A stretch of DNA of 64,000 nt. It comes from Natrialba swarupiae (GTDB lineage Archaea; Halobacteriota; Halobacteria; Halobacteriales; Natrialbaceae). Every line of letters starts with the position of its first letter. The first letter of the stretch is position 1. The notes beneath the pieces are model-generated. The model was not told the DNA's origin. It worked only from the letters and a program-made list of their open reading frames with translations, and searched no databases. Shown here piece by piece: positions 1 through 8,119 of this stretch. Location of the stretch: assembly GCF_008245225.1 (NCBI RefSeq), contig NZ_VTAW01000001.1, positions 248,001-312,000 on the forward strand. Direction: 5' to 3'. The position numbers and the translations under genes are program-made.

Positions 1-249
1 CAACCCCGCGACGACGGCGACTGTGTGACCGCCGATGACGTGGTACGCACCCTCTGCACGCGCTTTCTCGCCAGTTGCCATCAGATACGCCGACGGCCCC
101 AGACTCGGGAACAGAAACGGCTGACCGGTCACCAGTGTGATCGCGCCGAGGACCGTAAAGTGTAAGAATACGTTGACGGTCGCACTGTATTCGTCTTTGA
201 TGTCGAGGTCCCGGTCTGGGTCCTCGAACGGGAGTTCGACGTCGAGCAA
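1..249 (-). CDS. HPP family integral membrane protein (partial, C-terminus beyond window)
   Basis: This reading frame is cut by the left edge of the window. About 83 N-terminal residues are visible. They show a short acidic leader, a hydrophobic segment that starts as FLHFTVLGAITLVTG, then PFLFPSLGPSAYLMA and GGHTVAVVAG. The PSLGP and GGH...AG elements are typical of HPP-domain membrane proteins, which have several transmembrane helices; some relatives are implicated in nitrite transport, but the role here is unknown. No ATG lies in frame. A TTG at 249 gives a compact start just before the conserved part and is my choice, but it is uncertain. Family assignment is fairly safe; the start is not. 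Confidence 0.65.
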   Translation of the reverse strand, partial: MLDVELPFEDPDRDLDIKDEYSATVNVFLHFTVLGAITLVTGQPFLFPSLGPSAYLMATGEKARAEGAYHVIGGHTVAVVAGL

Positions 250-321
250 ACGTAGCGAAACACACGCGACGAATCGGCAAAAACGCTCGTACTGTCTCGA
301 TTCGGCCGAAAGCCCCGACTG

Positions 322-540
322 CCGTTCACGTCGTCGCCGGCGGAACGGTCGACTGGACCGCCGCAGACGGAACCCACGACGCGGACCATCGTGGGTGTGT
401 ACGAGTACGTCTGCACCGCCTACGAGCCCAGGGTGCGACCGAGAGCGTCGTCGGCTGGCCGGAGTGGGAGGATGAACCCGAACTCGAGGCACCGGCCGAG
501 GCGTATCCCGACGCGACCGCCGACGCCATCGAACGACCAA
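322..540 (+). pseudogene. decayed halocyanin-like (blue copper) gene
   Basis: Three frame-shifted pieces resemble a haloarchaeal halocyanin in the right order. In frame 324 the stretch reads HVVAGGTVDWTAADGTHDA, like the first half of a cupredoxin fold. From 391, in another frame, it reads GVYEYVCTAYEP, like the GTYEYVCTPHE copper-ligand strand. Further on, back in the first frame, it reads GATESVVGWPEWEDEPELEA, like a VVVG end plus an acidic tail. The middle, including one copper-ligand region, is missing and there is no start codon. I read this as a gene that has lost function by frameshifts and deletion. It could be partly coincidental similarity, because the pieces are short. Confidence 0.45.
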
Positions 541-671
541 CGAACGGATTGGCGACGTACTCGAGGTGGTTCACGGATCGTCCAACCGGCACAGGGCCGT
601 TTCGGCCGTTACGGGGCCGTTCCGTCCGCGTAGGGTCGTCTCAGACCTTGTGGAGTCGTTCCACCGGCGTC

Positions 672-1169
672 TCACGTTGGCGTCCCCAACACGGCGACGT
701 CGTAGCGTCCGACGTCCGCTGGTGACTCGAGCAAGATCACTTCGAACGCCCACCGATCACCGGCGTCGACGTCGCCGATCGTATCGAGGTACTGACCGAG
801 CTGGTCGCCAGCGTCGTCGTAGACGCGAGCGCGAACCTCCACGACCTGGACGCGGTCGTCGCCGACGTTTTCGACCGTTCCCTGTACCGTCGACCCCCTG
901 AAGTCGTCCTCGAGGACGAACTCGTGGTCGACGAGCGAGAGCGACTCGAGCGACGTGGCGCTCCCGTGGCTTTCCTGTCGGGCGAGCGCTTCGGCCGTGG
1001 TCATCTCCTCGGCCGATCGGTCGTCGCCGGCGACGTCGACGACGCCACCGTCTTCGTACGCCGGGTTAGCGCCCTCGTCGAGCCCGTTGCACCCGGCGAC
1101 GGCGACCGCGGCCCCCGATCCGAGAACTGAGAGGAGTCGGCGTCGAGTAGAGCGGTGACGGGACGTCAT
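672..1169 (-). CDS. FxLYD-domain Tat lipoprotein
   Basis: The product has 165 residues. The N-terminus has a twin-arginine run (STRRRLL), a hydrophobic stretch and a lipobox ending AVAGC, so it should be exported by Tat and lipid-anchored outside the cell. The C-terminal half, from about residue 75, is an FxLYD-type beta domain: a conserved start LVDHEFVLED, then VQGTVENVGDDRVQVVEVRARVYD and a closing strand typical of cell-surface proteins that preserve an extracellular fold. The ATG at 1169 puts the twin arginines close to the start; an upstream extension is open but has no signal sense. No enzymatic function is suggested. Confidence 0.8.
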   Translation of the reverse strand: MTSRHRSTRRRLLSVLGSGAAVAVAGCNGLDEGANPAYEDGGVVDVAGDDRSAEEMTTAEALARQESHGSATSLESLSLVDHEFVLEDDFRGSTVQGTVENVGDDRVQVVEVRARVYDDAGDQLGQYLDTIGDVDAGDRWAFEVILLESPADVGRYDVAVLGTPT

Positions 1170-1342
1170 CGTCGCGACGGTCGCGTGAGCGGGTCGCTGA
1201 CTCGTTCGCTGTCTCCGATCATACGAGAAGCGACGGCGGGGAGGTAGTTGAGTCTGGGCCCTGCACACCGGAGTCGACGGGACGAGTGCGAACAGCGGTA
1301 TGCAACGCGGGACCTTTTGCTCGTCGACGGTGAACCGACGAT

Positions 1343-2419
1343 ATGGGGTCGTCCGACACCGAGAAGACGCTCGAGTCCTACGGGCCCGACATCGGCGAGC
1401 GCACGAGCGGGTTGACTCGAGTTCGCGAGTGGGTACTGGTCGAAGGCGACCGCCTGGTCGTCGCAGCGCTCGTCTCGATCGCGGCGTTTTTGGGGTTTCT
1501 CGTGCTCGACGAAGTGGGTATCATCTCCGTTCTCAACGGCGATTCGATCACCCGCCTGGCTGGCGGCATGATCGCCGGAACGTTCTCGCTCGTGACGCTC
1601 GTCGTCTCGATCAACCAGCTCATCCTCTCGCGGGAGTTCGGCGCGGCTGGCGAGTCCGAGCGTCAACTCGAGGGCGTCGTGTCGTTTCGAGAGGACGTCG
1701 CGGAGACGGCGGCCGTCCCCGCGGTCCCCGCGTCGCCGACGAGACTGCTCGAACTGCTCGCGGCGTCGGTTCGCGACCACGGCGGAGAACTCGAGAGCGC
1801 AATCGACGATAACGACGACGAACTCGCGGCGCAGGTCGGGTGGTACGCCGCCGACGTCCAGGAGCGCGCCGACCGACTCGACGAGACCCTCGAGCACACG
1901 AAGTTCGGGACGTTCCGAGCAGTCTCGGCAGCGATCGGCTACGACGACGCCTGGCAACTGTACGTCGCCCGCCACGTGAAGGGGCGATACGGCGACGACC
2001 TCTCCGCGGAGGGACGCGAGGCACTCGAGGAGTTAATCGAGACGCTCGAGTTGTTCAGCGTCGCTCGCGAGCACTTCAAGACGACGTATCTCCAGCGCGA
2101 GTTGACGCGTTTCTCACAGTTGACGATCTACTGTGGCGTGCCGGCGATCCTCTCTGCGATGTTGATCGGCTTTCTGTACGCCGACCTCGGCGGGCCGTCG
2201 ATCAACGTCGACTTCCTTCCGGTCGTCGTCGCCGCGCTCGTCGCCGTCGTCGTCTCGCCGCTCGCGCTGTTGACCTCCTACATCCTCCGGACGGCAACCG
2301 TGACCCGGCGGACGGCCTCCGTCGGCCCGATGCTCCCCCAGAAGGCACCGGACGAGGGCCCCTTCGACGTCACGTACGCCGAGGAGTCGGAGTCGGGGTC
2401 CCCGACGGGGTCCGACTGA
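1343..2419 (+). CDS. haloarchaeal four-helix membrane protein, paralogue 1
   Basis: The product is a 358-residue protein I cannot assign to a named family. It has two hydrophobic helices near residues 38-57 and 74-94, an acidic soluble middle of about 150 residues, and two further helices near 260-282 and 290-318. The acidic C-terminal tail ends in DVTYAEESESGSPTGSD. The gene immediately downstream encodes a protein with the same architecture and shared blocks: ...VVSINQLILSREFGA, FGTF near the middle, AREHFKT in the linker, and the last helix with ILRTATV. The fixed spacing suggests an inner-membrane protein with a cytoplasmic or extracellular linker domain. Function is unknown. Confidence 0.85.
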   Translation: MGSSDTEKTLESYGPDIGERTSGLTRVREWVLVEGDRLVVAALVSIAAFLGFLVLDEVGIISVLNGDSITRLAGGMIAGTFSLVTLVVSINQLILSREFGAAGESERQLEGVVSFREDVAETAAVPAVPASPTRLLELLAASVRDHGGELESAIDDNDDELAAQVGWYAADVQERADRLDETLEHTKFGTFRAVSAAIGYDDAWQLYVARHVKGRYGDDLSAEGREALEELIETLELFSVAREHFKTTYLQRELTRFSQLTIYCGVPAILSAMLIGFLYADLGGPSINVDFLPVVVAALVAVVVSPLALLTSYILRTATVTRRTASVGPMLPQKAPDEGPFDVTYAEESESGSPTGSD

Positions 2420-2564
2420 ATCGATCGCCGTTCGGACTCGATCCGAGCGTTGGGACGGACACCAACCCGGACTCGAGCGGTCGCTGGGCCGGCTCGAAAC
2501 CGCTCTCACCCGTCGAGTCCCGGCCCTGTTATTTTACCGCCGACCGTCGTGTGTCCGGACGTCG

Positions 2565-3590
2565 ATGACCGACCCGGACTCGAGCGACGAATCGAACGGC
2601 TACGACAGACTCGGTGGCCCCCGGCTCTGGCTGTTACTTCGGCTGAACCGCTGGGCATTTACCGGTGTCATCCTGCTCGCCGTGTTCGTCGTTCTCGTCG
2701 CCGCAAGCGGACTCGAGTTGACGCCTCTCCGGGAGATCGTCGAGAGCCAGGACGGCATCGAGTTCCTCTTCTCGGCCTTTATCGGGGCGATCATCACCGG
2801 CACGTCGATCGTCGTCACGATCAACCAGCTGGTGCTCTCCCAGGAACTCGGCGCGGTCGGCCAGCAACGCGGACGGATGCAGGAAGCGATGGGGTTTCGA
2901 CGGGACGTCGAGAGCACGATCGAGGAAGACGCGAGTCCGCCCGAACCCGCCGCCTTTCTCTTCGAACTCGTCGACGGAGTCCACGAACGGGCGAACGAAC
3001 TGGAGTCCGAGATGGAAGACGAACGCGACGAGGAGCTTCGGGAGAAGGTCGCAGAGTACGTCGAGGAAACGACCGGCAACGCCGAGAGCGTCAAATCGGA
3101 TCTCCGAGACGCCCAGTTCGGGACGTTCGACGTGATCTGGAACGCGCTCAACTTCAATTATTCGCGGAAGATTTACGACGCCCGCAAGATTCGAGCCGAT
3201 CACAGCGACTCGCTCTCCGACGAGGCGAACGAGAAGGTCGATCACGTGATCGACACGCTCCAGCTGTTCGGGCCGGCCCGCGAACACTTCAAGACGCTGT
3301 ACTTCCAGTGGGAGTTGATCAACCTCTCGCGGGCGCTGTTGTACATCTCGGTGCCCGCACTGACGGTGATGGCGTTGCTGATCATGTACGTCGACGGGAG
3401 CGCGCTTCCGGGAACGACCCTCGGCGTCGACAACCTGGTCTGGGTGACGAGCGCCGGGTTCGTCGTCGGCATTTCGCCGTTCGTCGTCTTCATCGTCTAC
3501 ATCCTCCGCATCGCGACGGTCGCGAAGCGAACGCTCGCGATGGGTCCGTTCATCCTCCGGGAGTCCGAACGCGACGAGGACCTCGGCTGA
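2565..3590 (+). CDS. haloarchaeal four-helix membrane protein, paralogue 2
   Basis: The product has 341 residues and is a tandem paralogue of the preceding gene. Shared landmarks occur in the same order: ITGTSIVVTINQLVLSQELGA in the second helix region, AQFGTFDV in the acidic linker, LFGPAREHFKTLYFQWEL before the third helix, and VVFIVYILRIATVAKRTLAMG in the fourth. A TTATTTT element about 35 nt before the ATG could give it its own promoter, so the pair need not be one transcript. The linker has heptad-like acidic stretches that may form coiled coil. Function is unknown; retention of both copies suggests hetero-oligomers or divergent regulation. Confidence 0.85.
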   Translation: MTDPDSSDESNGYDRLGGPRLWLLLRLNRWAFTGVILLAVFVVLVAASGLELTPLREIVESQDGIEFLFSAFIGAIITGTSIVVTINQLVLSQELGAVGQQRGRMQEAMGFRRDVESTIEEDASPPEPAAFLFELVDGVHERANELESEMEDERDEELREKVAEYVEETTGNAESVKSDLRDAQFGTFDVIWNALNFNYSRKIYDARKIRADHSDSLSDEANEKVDHVIDTLQLFGPAREHFKTLYFQWELINLSRALLYISVPALTVMALLIMYVDGSALPGTTLGVDNLVWVTSAGFVVGISPFVVFIVYILRIATVAKRTLAMGPFILRESERDEDLG

Positions 3591-3746
3591 CACCGACCGC
3601 CGTTCGGACCACCGGTGCCCCGAGCGACGGATCGGCAACGACGGACGGCGAGACGAACGATCTGCTTCGGCCTCCCCGGCCTCGAGATCGGTCGACGCGA
3701 CTGCCTGTCCCCCCATTATTTTCCGGTCGCCGTCGAACACTCGCAC

Positions 3747-4031
3747 ATGTCCGACGGGGAAACCGAGACCGTTCGCGTCTGGTTGGTCGAACGGACCTAC
3801 TCCGACGACGAACAGAACCTGATCATCCTCACGTACGCCACGACGGACGGTGACCGGTACTTCCGCAAGGAGCGTGCGCTTACGTCGTTTACCGACGCTC
3901 GCGAGACGACCGCCGCCGTCGATGCGGCTCCCGAGAACCTCGGCACCGTCGGCGACCACGACCGTCGGACCCAGTACGCCGACGAGGCTCGACGGATGGC
4001 GTCCGTCCACGACCCCGACGACGTCATCTGA
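3747..4031 (+). CDS. small conserved haloarchaeal protein, unknown function
   Basis: The product is a 94-residue acidic soluble protein beginning MSDGETETVRVWLVERTY. It contains an ILTYATTDGDRYFRKERAL core and a C-terminal segment rich in Asp and Arg. There is no signal peptide or membrane helix. The ATG at 3747 follows an ATTATTTTCC element about 30 nt upstream, which fits a leaderless haloarchaeal start, so I rejected the longer open frame. The pattern (short beta strands, then a helix ending in DEARRM) looks like a real conserved haloarchaeal protein, but I do not recognise a named domain. Confidence 0.75.
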   Translation: MSDGETETVRVWLVERTYSDDEQNLIILTYATTDGDRYFRKERALTSFTDARETTAAVDAAPENLGTVGDHDRRTQYADEARRMASVHDPDDVI

Positions 4032-4073
4032 CGTGCACCTCGAGACCGCACTCGCGCTCGAGCGCCGGTGTGG

Positions 4074-4418
4074 TCACTGCAGCGCGCCGACGAGGACGAG
4101 TTCCGCCCGTTCGTCGCCGCGGTTGTGGATCTGCCGGCTCTCGTCGGGATCGATCCGGATCGCGTCCTCCGCCTCGAGCGAGACCGTCTCCTCGGCGTCG
4201 GTCAACTCGACGTCGATCGATCCCGAGACCACGTAGTAGATCTCCTCCTGGCCCGTCTCGGTTTCGTCGTGTTCCTTGCCACTCGCCTCCGCCTCGAGTT
4301 CGAGGACGGTGAACCCGAGCGACGACGTCTCGAGTTCCTCGCGCAGGAACCACATTCCGCCGTGTTCTTCCGGGACGACCGATTCGGCGTCGGTCTTCGC
4401 TGCGGTATCGTATCCCAT
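4074..4418 (-). CDS. cupin-domain protein
   Basis: The product is a 114-residue single-domain beta-barrel protein. The cupin core shows EIYYVVSGSIDVELTDAEET followed by EAEDAIRIDPDESRQIHNRG, the usual pattern of two conserved cupin motifs. The first motif keeps a Glu (QEEIYYVVSG) but the canonical HxH pair is weak, so metal binding is uncertain. Cupins of this size often bind sugars, small acids or metals, and their exact substrate cannot be inferred from sequence. The gene converges on the upstream gene and lies divergently from the ABC-transporter operon. Confidence 0.85.
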   Translation of the reverse strand: MGYDTAAKTDAESVVPEEHGGMWFLREELETSSLGFTVLELEAEASGKEHDETETGQEEIYYVVSGSIDVELTDAEETVSLEAEDAIRIDPDESRQIHNRGDERAELVLVGALQ

Positions 4419-4666
4419 GGATAGTCGATCTACGGCTATCCGGTAAACTCTTGGAGTATCGGCGATCCGCTCGTCCGCACCCGGACGGTTCCGAACCAGT
4501 CGGGTGCGACGAACGACTGGTTTTCGGCACAGTCTCTTCAGATCGAATTATTATATGAGATATGATTAAACCTGAGGAAATACGCTACAGTAGGCTGGTT
4601 TTCACATAAATTATATCTGGGGTGTTGGGGAGGTTTAATGCGTCGATCCGTGTACGTCGATACTGT
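4419..4666 (+). promoter_or_regulatory. divergent intergenic region with promoter for ABC importer operon
   Basis: This stretch is markedly AT-rich compared with its neighbours. It carries TATA-like elements on the plus strand: AAATTATATC around 4606 and TTTAATG at 4633-4639. The second sits about 28 nt before the ATG at 4667, as expected for a short-leader haloarchaeal mRNA. The other end holds the promoter of the cupin gene on the minus strand. I see no clear operator palindrome. Confidence 0.5.
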
Positions 4667-5752
4667 ATGACACAGATCACCATGGAGGACGTGAGCAAGT
4701 ACTTCGACGACGGCGAGACCGTCGCGAACTACCGGCTCAACCTCGAGGTGGAAGACGGCGAGTTCATCGTCTTCCTCGGGCCGTCGGGCTGTGGGAAGAC
4801 GACGGCACTCCGACTCGTCGCCGGGCTCGAGGATCCCTCCGAGGGAGCGATCTACTTCGACGGCCAGCGAGTCGACGGTCGGTCACCGAGCGACCGAAAC
4901 GTCGCGATGGTGTTCCAAAACTACGCGCTGTATCCGCATATGACCGTTGCGGAGAACGTCGCCTACCCGCTCAAGATCCAGGGAGTTCCGCCCGACGAAC
5001 GCGACCGGAAGGTCGAGGAGGCGATGAGTTTCCTGCACATCGAAGACCAGGCCGACAAACCTCCTGCCGAGTTGAGCGGCGGACAACGCCAGCGCGTGGC
5101 GCTGGCCCGCGCCATCGTTCGGGAGCCGTCCGTCTTCCTCCTCGACGAACCGCTGTCGAATCTCGACGCCAAGCTTCGCCAGGAGATGCGAAGCGAACTG
5201 AAACGCCTCCAGGACGAACTCGGGATCACGACGATCTACGTCACCCACAACCAGGAGGAGGCGATGAGCATGGCCCACCGGGTCGTCGTCATGAACCGGG
5301 GGACGATCCGTCAGGTCGCCCCGCCCGGAGAACTCTACTCGCGCCCGCGAACGGAGTGGGTCGCTCGATTTATCGGCTCGCCGCCGATGAACCTGCTCCG
5401 GGGAACCCGCCAGAACGGCTCGATCGAATTCGGCGAGGCGGGGTCGGTGGATCTCCGTCGAACGAGCCCCGGCGGCCTCGAGACGGTTCCCCGTGGGACC
5501 GTCTCGCTCGGCGTTCGACCGGAGGACATTACGGTCGAGACCGATCCGCCATCCGGAACGGCTGCGATCGAGGGGACGGTCGACACCGTCGAACCGCTCG
5601 GCGAGTACACCATCGTCAACGTCGCCGTCGCCGATCAGATCGTCAACGCGAAGGTGTCGTCGACGTCCGTCGACCGCGAGGATCGCGTCTACCTCACGTT
5701 CGACGACGACGACGCCTACCTCTACGACGAGAACGGCGAACTACTCTCCTGA
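4667..5752 (+). CDS. ABC transporter ATP-binding protein, MalK/UgpC type
   Basis: The product is a 361-residue ATPase that powers an importer of the carbohydrate-uptake (CUT1) class at the cytoplasmic face of the membrane. It has Walker A GPSGCGKTT, a Q-loop (VFQNYALYPHMTV), the signature LSGGQRQRVALARAI, Walker B VFLLDEPLSNLDAKLR and the switch histidine in YVTHNQEEAMSMA. A TOBE-type regulatory region follows from about residue 240. The ATG at 4667 was chosen over an open upstream extension; an internal ATG five codons later is also possible. Two permease genes follow at 4 bp and 1 bp spacing. Substrate is probably a sugar or glycerol phosphate but is not determinable here. Confidence 0.93.
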   Translation: MTQITMEDVSKYFDDGETVANYRLNLEVEDGEFIVFLGPSGCGKTTALRLVAGLEDPSEGAIYFDGQRVDGRSPSDRNVAMVFQNYALYPHMTVAENVAYPLKIQGVPPDERDRKVEEAMSFLHIEDQADKPPAELSGGQRQRVALARAIVREPSVFLLDEPLSNLDAKLRQEMRSELKRLQDELGITTIYVTHNQEEAMSMAHRVVVMNRGTIRQVAPPGELYSRPRTEWVARFIGSPPMNLLRGTRQNGSIEFGEAGSVDLRRTSPGGLETVPRGTVSLGVRPEDITVETDPPSGTAAIEGTVDTVEPLGEYTIVNVAVADQIVNAKVSSTSVDREDRVYLTFDDDDAYLYDENGELLS

Positions 5753-5756
5753 GACG

Positions 5757-6710
5757 ATGAGCTTACGAGATCACATCGACGCGCTCGAGGCCGATGGGGT
5801 TGCGTGGCCGGACGTCGATCGGCGGAAGGCAACGGCGATCGTGGTGTTTCTCGTCCCCGGGCTGACGCTGTTCGGGATCTTCTCGGTCGGCCCCATCGTC
5901 TACTCGGCGGTCGGGAGTTTCTTCTCGTGGGACGGGTTCACCATAGAGAGTTTTACCGGGCTGGACAACTGGATTCGGACGTTCGCCGACCCCCTCATCG
6001 TCAACTGGGACAACATTCTGCGCTGGCGGTTCCCGATGGGCGCGCTCACGCAGAACCTCCTCTGGGTCGTTCTTCACGTCCCGATCAGTACCTTGCTGGG
6101 GCTTGGAATGGCGCTTCTGTTCGTCGATCTCAAGGGACGACGGATCCTCCGATCGATGGTCTTTCTCGGATTCACGACGCCGACGATCATCATCGGGCTC
6201 GTCCTCATGTTCATCTACGACCCCCAGGCGGGGATCTTCAACGAGTTGCTTCGCGTAATCGGCCTCGGCGGACAGGTCCGCAACTGGACGCAGTCGCCCC
6301 AGGTGGCGATCTACGCGCTCATCGCCGGCGGCATCTGGGTACAGACCGGATTCAACATGTTGCTCTACAGTTCGGCGCTGGCGGCGATCGATCCGTCGCT
6401 GATCGAGTCCGCGAAAGTCGACGGCGCCGGGCGCTGGCGTCGGTTCTGGGACATCACCTGGCCGCTGGTCAGACCCGTCACCGCGGTGGTCGTCATCATG
6501 GGGATCATCTGGGTCATGCGGGTGTTCGACATCGTCTACGCGGCCGGCGGCTCCGCCGGCGGCCCAAATCACGCCTACTCAGTGCTCGGGATCGAGGTCT
6601 ACCGCGCCGCGTTCGAACCGCCGATCGACTACGGGAAGGCGATGGTCGTCGCGCTCGTCCAACTGGTCATCGTCGCCCCGCTCGCGCTGTACATCGCCCG
6701 AATGAACTAA
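5757..6710 (+). CDS. ABC transporter permease, MalF/UgpA-like
   Basis: The product is a 317-residue permease with six predicted membrane helices, the first at about residues 23-50. The EAA loop that contacts the ATPase reads SLIESAKVDGAGRWRRFWDI near residue 215, followed by TWPLVRPV. It belongs with the first, MalF-like subunit of carbohydrate-type importers. The start ATG lies 4 bp after the ATPase stop and the stop is 1 bp before the next ATG, so the three genes form one translationally coupled operon. Confidence 0.92.
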   Translation: MSLRDHIDALEADGVAWPDVDRRKATAIVVFLVPGLTLFGIFSVGPIVYSAVGSFFSWDGFTIESFTGLDNWIRTFADPLIVNWDNILRWRFPMGALTQNLLWVVLHVPISTLLGLGMALLFVDLKGRRILRSMVFLGFTTPTIIIGLVLMFIYDPQAGIFNELLRVIGLGGQVRNWTQSPQVAIYALIAGGIWVQTGFNMLLYSSALAAIDPSLIESAKVDGAGRWRRFWDITWPLVRPVTAVVVIMGIIWVMRVFDIVYAAGGSAGGPNHAYSVLGIEVYRAAFEPPIDYGKAMVVALVQLVIVAPLALYIARMN

Positions 6711-6711
6711 C

Positions 6712-7677
6712 ATGGCAGACGATACCCACTCCCCAGGCGAACCGACCCCGGCCTCGAGTCGCGAGACCGACCAGTATCTCCCCCCGGACGCGATACCCGA
6801 GACCGCACCCCGGAGAGAGGACGACGTGGCGACGCGACTCGCCGCCGCCGTTCCGTCGATGCCACGGCTCCTGAAGTACGCGATCGCGATCACGGTTGCG
6901 GTGCTCTGGATCGTCCCGTTTCTGGGGCTGTTCATGGCGTCGTTCCGGCCGCTCGGCGAGATCCTCGCCGGCTGGTGGCACGTCGAGGGAATGACGATCA
7001 CCCTCGAGAACTACACGCGGGCGTGGTCGTATCAGACGGCACCGATGGGTCGGGCGCTGTTCAACACCCTGGTCGTCACCGTGCCGGCGGTGCTCGTCGT
7101 CATGTTGCTCGGCGCGATGGCGGCGTACCCGTTTGCACGGTTCGAGTTCCCGCTGAAGACGACGCTGTTTTTCCTGATCTTGCTCGTGATGGCTGCTCCG
7201 CCGGAGCTGGTCGCGATGGGCAACTACAACACGCTCCGCGAGATCGGGCTGTTCGACAGCTACATGGGGTTGATCCTGGTCCACATCGGCTGGGGGCTGG
7301 GCTGGGTCGTCCTCTTCCTTCGCAACTACCTGCTCGGCATTCCCGTCGAGCTAGAGGAAGCCGCACGCATCGACGGTGCCTCGCGGTATCAGATCTTCCG
7401 GACGATCATCCTGCCGCTGTCGACGCCCGCGCTCGTCTCCGTGGCGGTAATCCAGTTCACCTGGGTCTGGAACGCCTTCTTCTTCCCGCTCGTCTTCATG
7501 CGCTCGCCGGAACTCTACCTCGCCCCGCAGGTCCTCCCGCTGATGACCGGCCGCATCCAGGTCGAGTGGGGGCTCGTCGCCGCCGGCTCGGTGATGACGA
7601 TGGCCGTCCCCGTCTTCCTCTTTCTGGTACTCGAGCGCTACTACAAACAGGGGGTGGTTGCGGCGGTCACGGACTGA
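6712..7677 (+). CDS. ABC transporter permease, MalG/UgpE-like
   Basis: The product is a 321-residue second permease of the importer. An unusually long hydrophilic N-terminus of about 50 residues (rich in Pro, Glu and Asp) precedes six membrane helices. The EAA loop is LEEAARIDGASRYQIFRTI near residue 218, followed by LPLSTPALVS. Such subunits form the transmembrane channel with the MalF-type partner. It is the last gene of the plus-strand operon; a binding-protein gene lies just beyond on the opposite strand. Confidence 0.92.
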   Translation: MADDTHSPGEPTPASSRETDQYLPPDAIPETAPRREDDVATRLAAAVPSMPRLLKYAIAITVAVLWIVPFLGLFMASFRPLGEILAGWWHVEGMTITLENYTRAWSYQTAPMGRALFNTLVVTVPAVLVVMLLGAMAAYPFARFEFPLKTTLFFLILLVMAAPPELVAMGNYNTLREIGLFDSYMGLILVHIGWGLGWVVLFLRNYLLGIPVELEEAARIDGASRYQIFRTIILPLSTPALVSVAVIQFTWVWNAFFFPLVFMRSPELYLAPQVLPLMTGRIQVEWGLVAAGSVMTMAVPVFLFLVLERYYKQGVVAAVTD

Positions 7678-7821
7678 CCACGCGTCGATCCGGTTTTCGC
7701 CCGGCGGTTCGTCGTCGAACCGCTACTCGTCGTCGCTGACTTGCGGTTGTGCGTGCTGGCTCGAGAACGCTCGAACGCCATAACACAGCTGTTCGAGCCG
7801 TTACGACGCCGATCGTCGCCC

Positions 7822-8118
7822 CTATAACGGCCCGATCCCAGTCGCCGTAGCGATCACCGCGAGAGCGATCGCGAGCAGGTTCGCGACGAGGAATGCGGTC
7901 GTCGATCGCCAGGCGAAATAGAGGAAGGTGAGGAGTGGGAGGGCGGCGACGATCGCCGGTCGGACGCCCTGGACCGCAAGCGTCGCGAGAAAGGCGGTCG
8001 TAAACAGGTAGAGGACGTCCATCGCGAGTGTGCTGGCGTTGCGCCGACGCATCTCCTGTCCCAGGACGTACACCGCCTCGGCGGGGCCGCCGCCACGCGT
8101 TCGATCGCCGTCGACCAC
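7822..8118 (-). CDS. small two-helix membrane protein downstream of binding protein
   Basis: The product has 98 residues. A soluble N-terminus of about 30 residues ends in RRRNASTL. Hydrophobic helices follow around residues 33-65 (probably two closely spaced) and 70-95. It starts one base after the stop of the solute-binding protein gene, so the two are co-transcribed and probably translationally coupled. I do not recognise the family. It may be an accessory or anchoring subunit for the importer, but that is inferred only from position. Confidence 0.65.
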   Translation of the reverse strand: MVDGDRTRGGGPAEAVYVLGQEMRRRNASTLAMDVLYLFTTAFLATLAVQGVRPAIVAALPLLTFLYFAWRSTTAFLVANLLAIALAVIATATGIGPL

Positions 8119-8119
8119 G

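Noticed and set aside
2634-4010. Minus-strand open frame of 458 codons across paralogue 2 and the small gene
   Set aside because: It is antisense to two well-supported genes and consists of Arg/Asp-rich noise without motifs.
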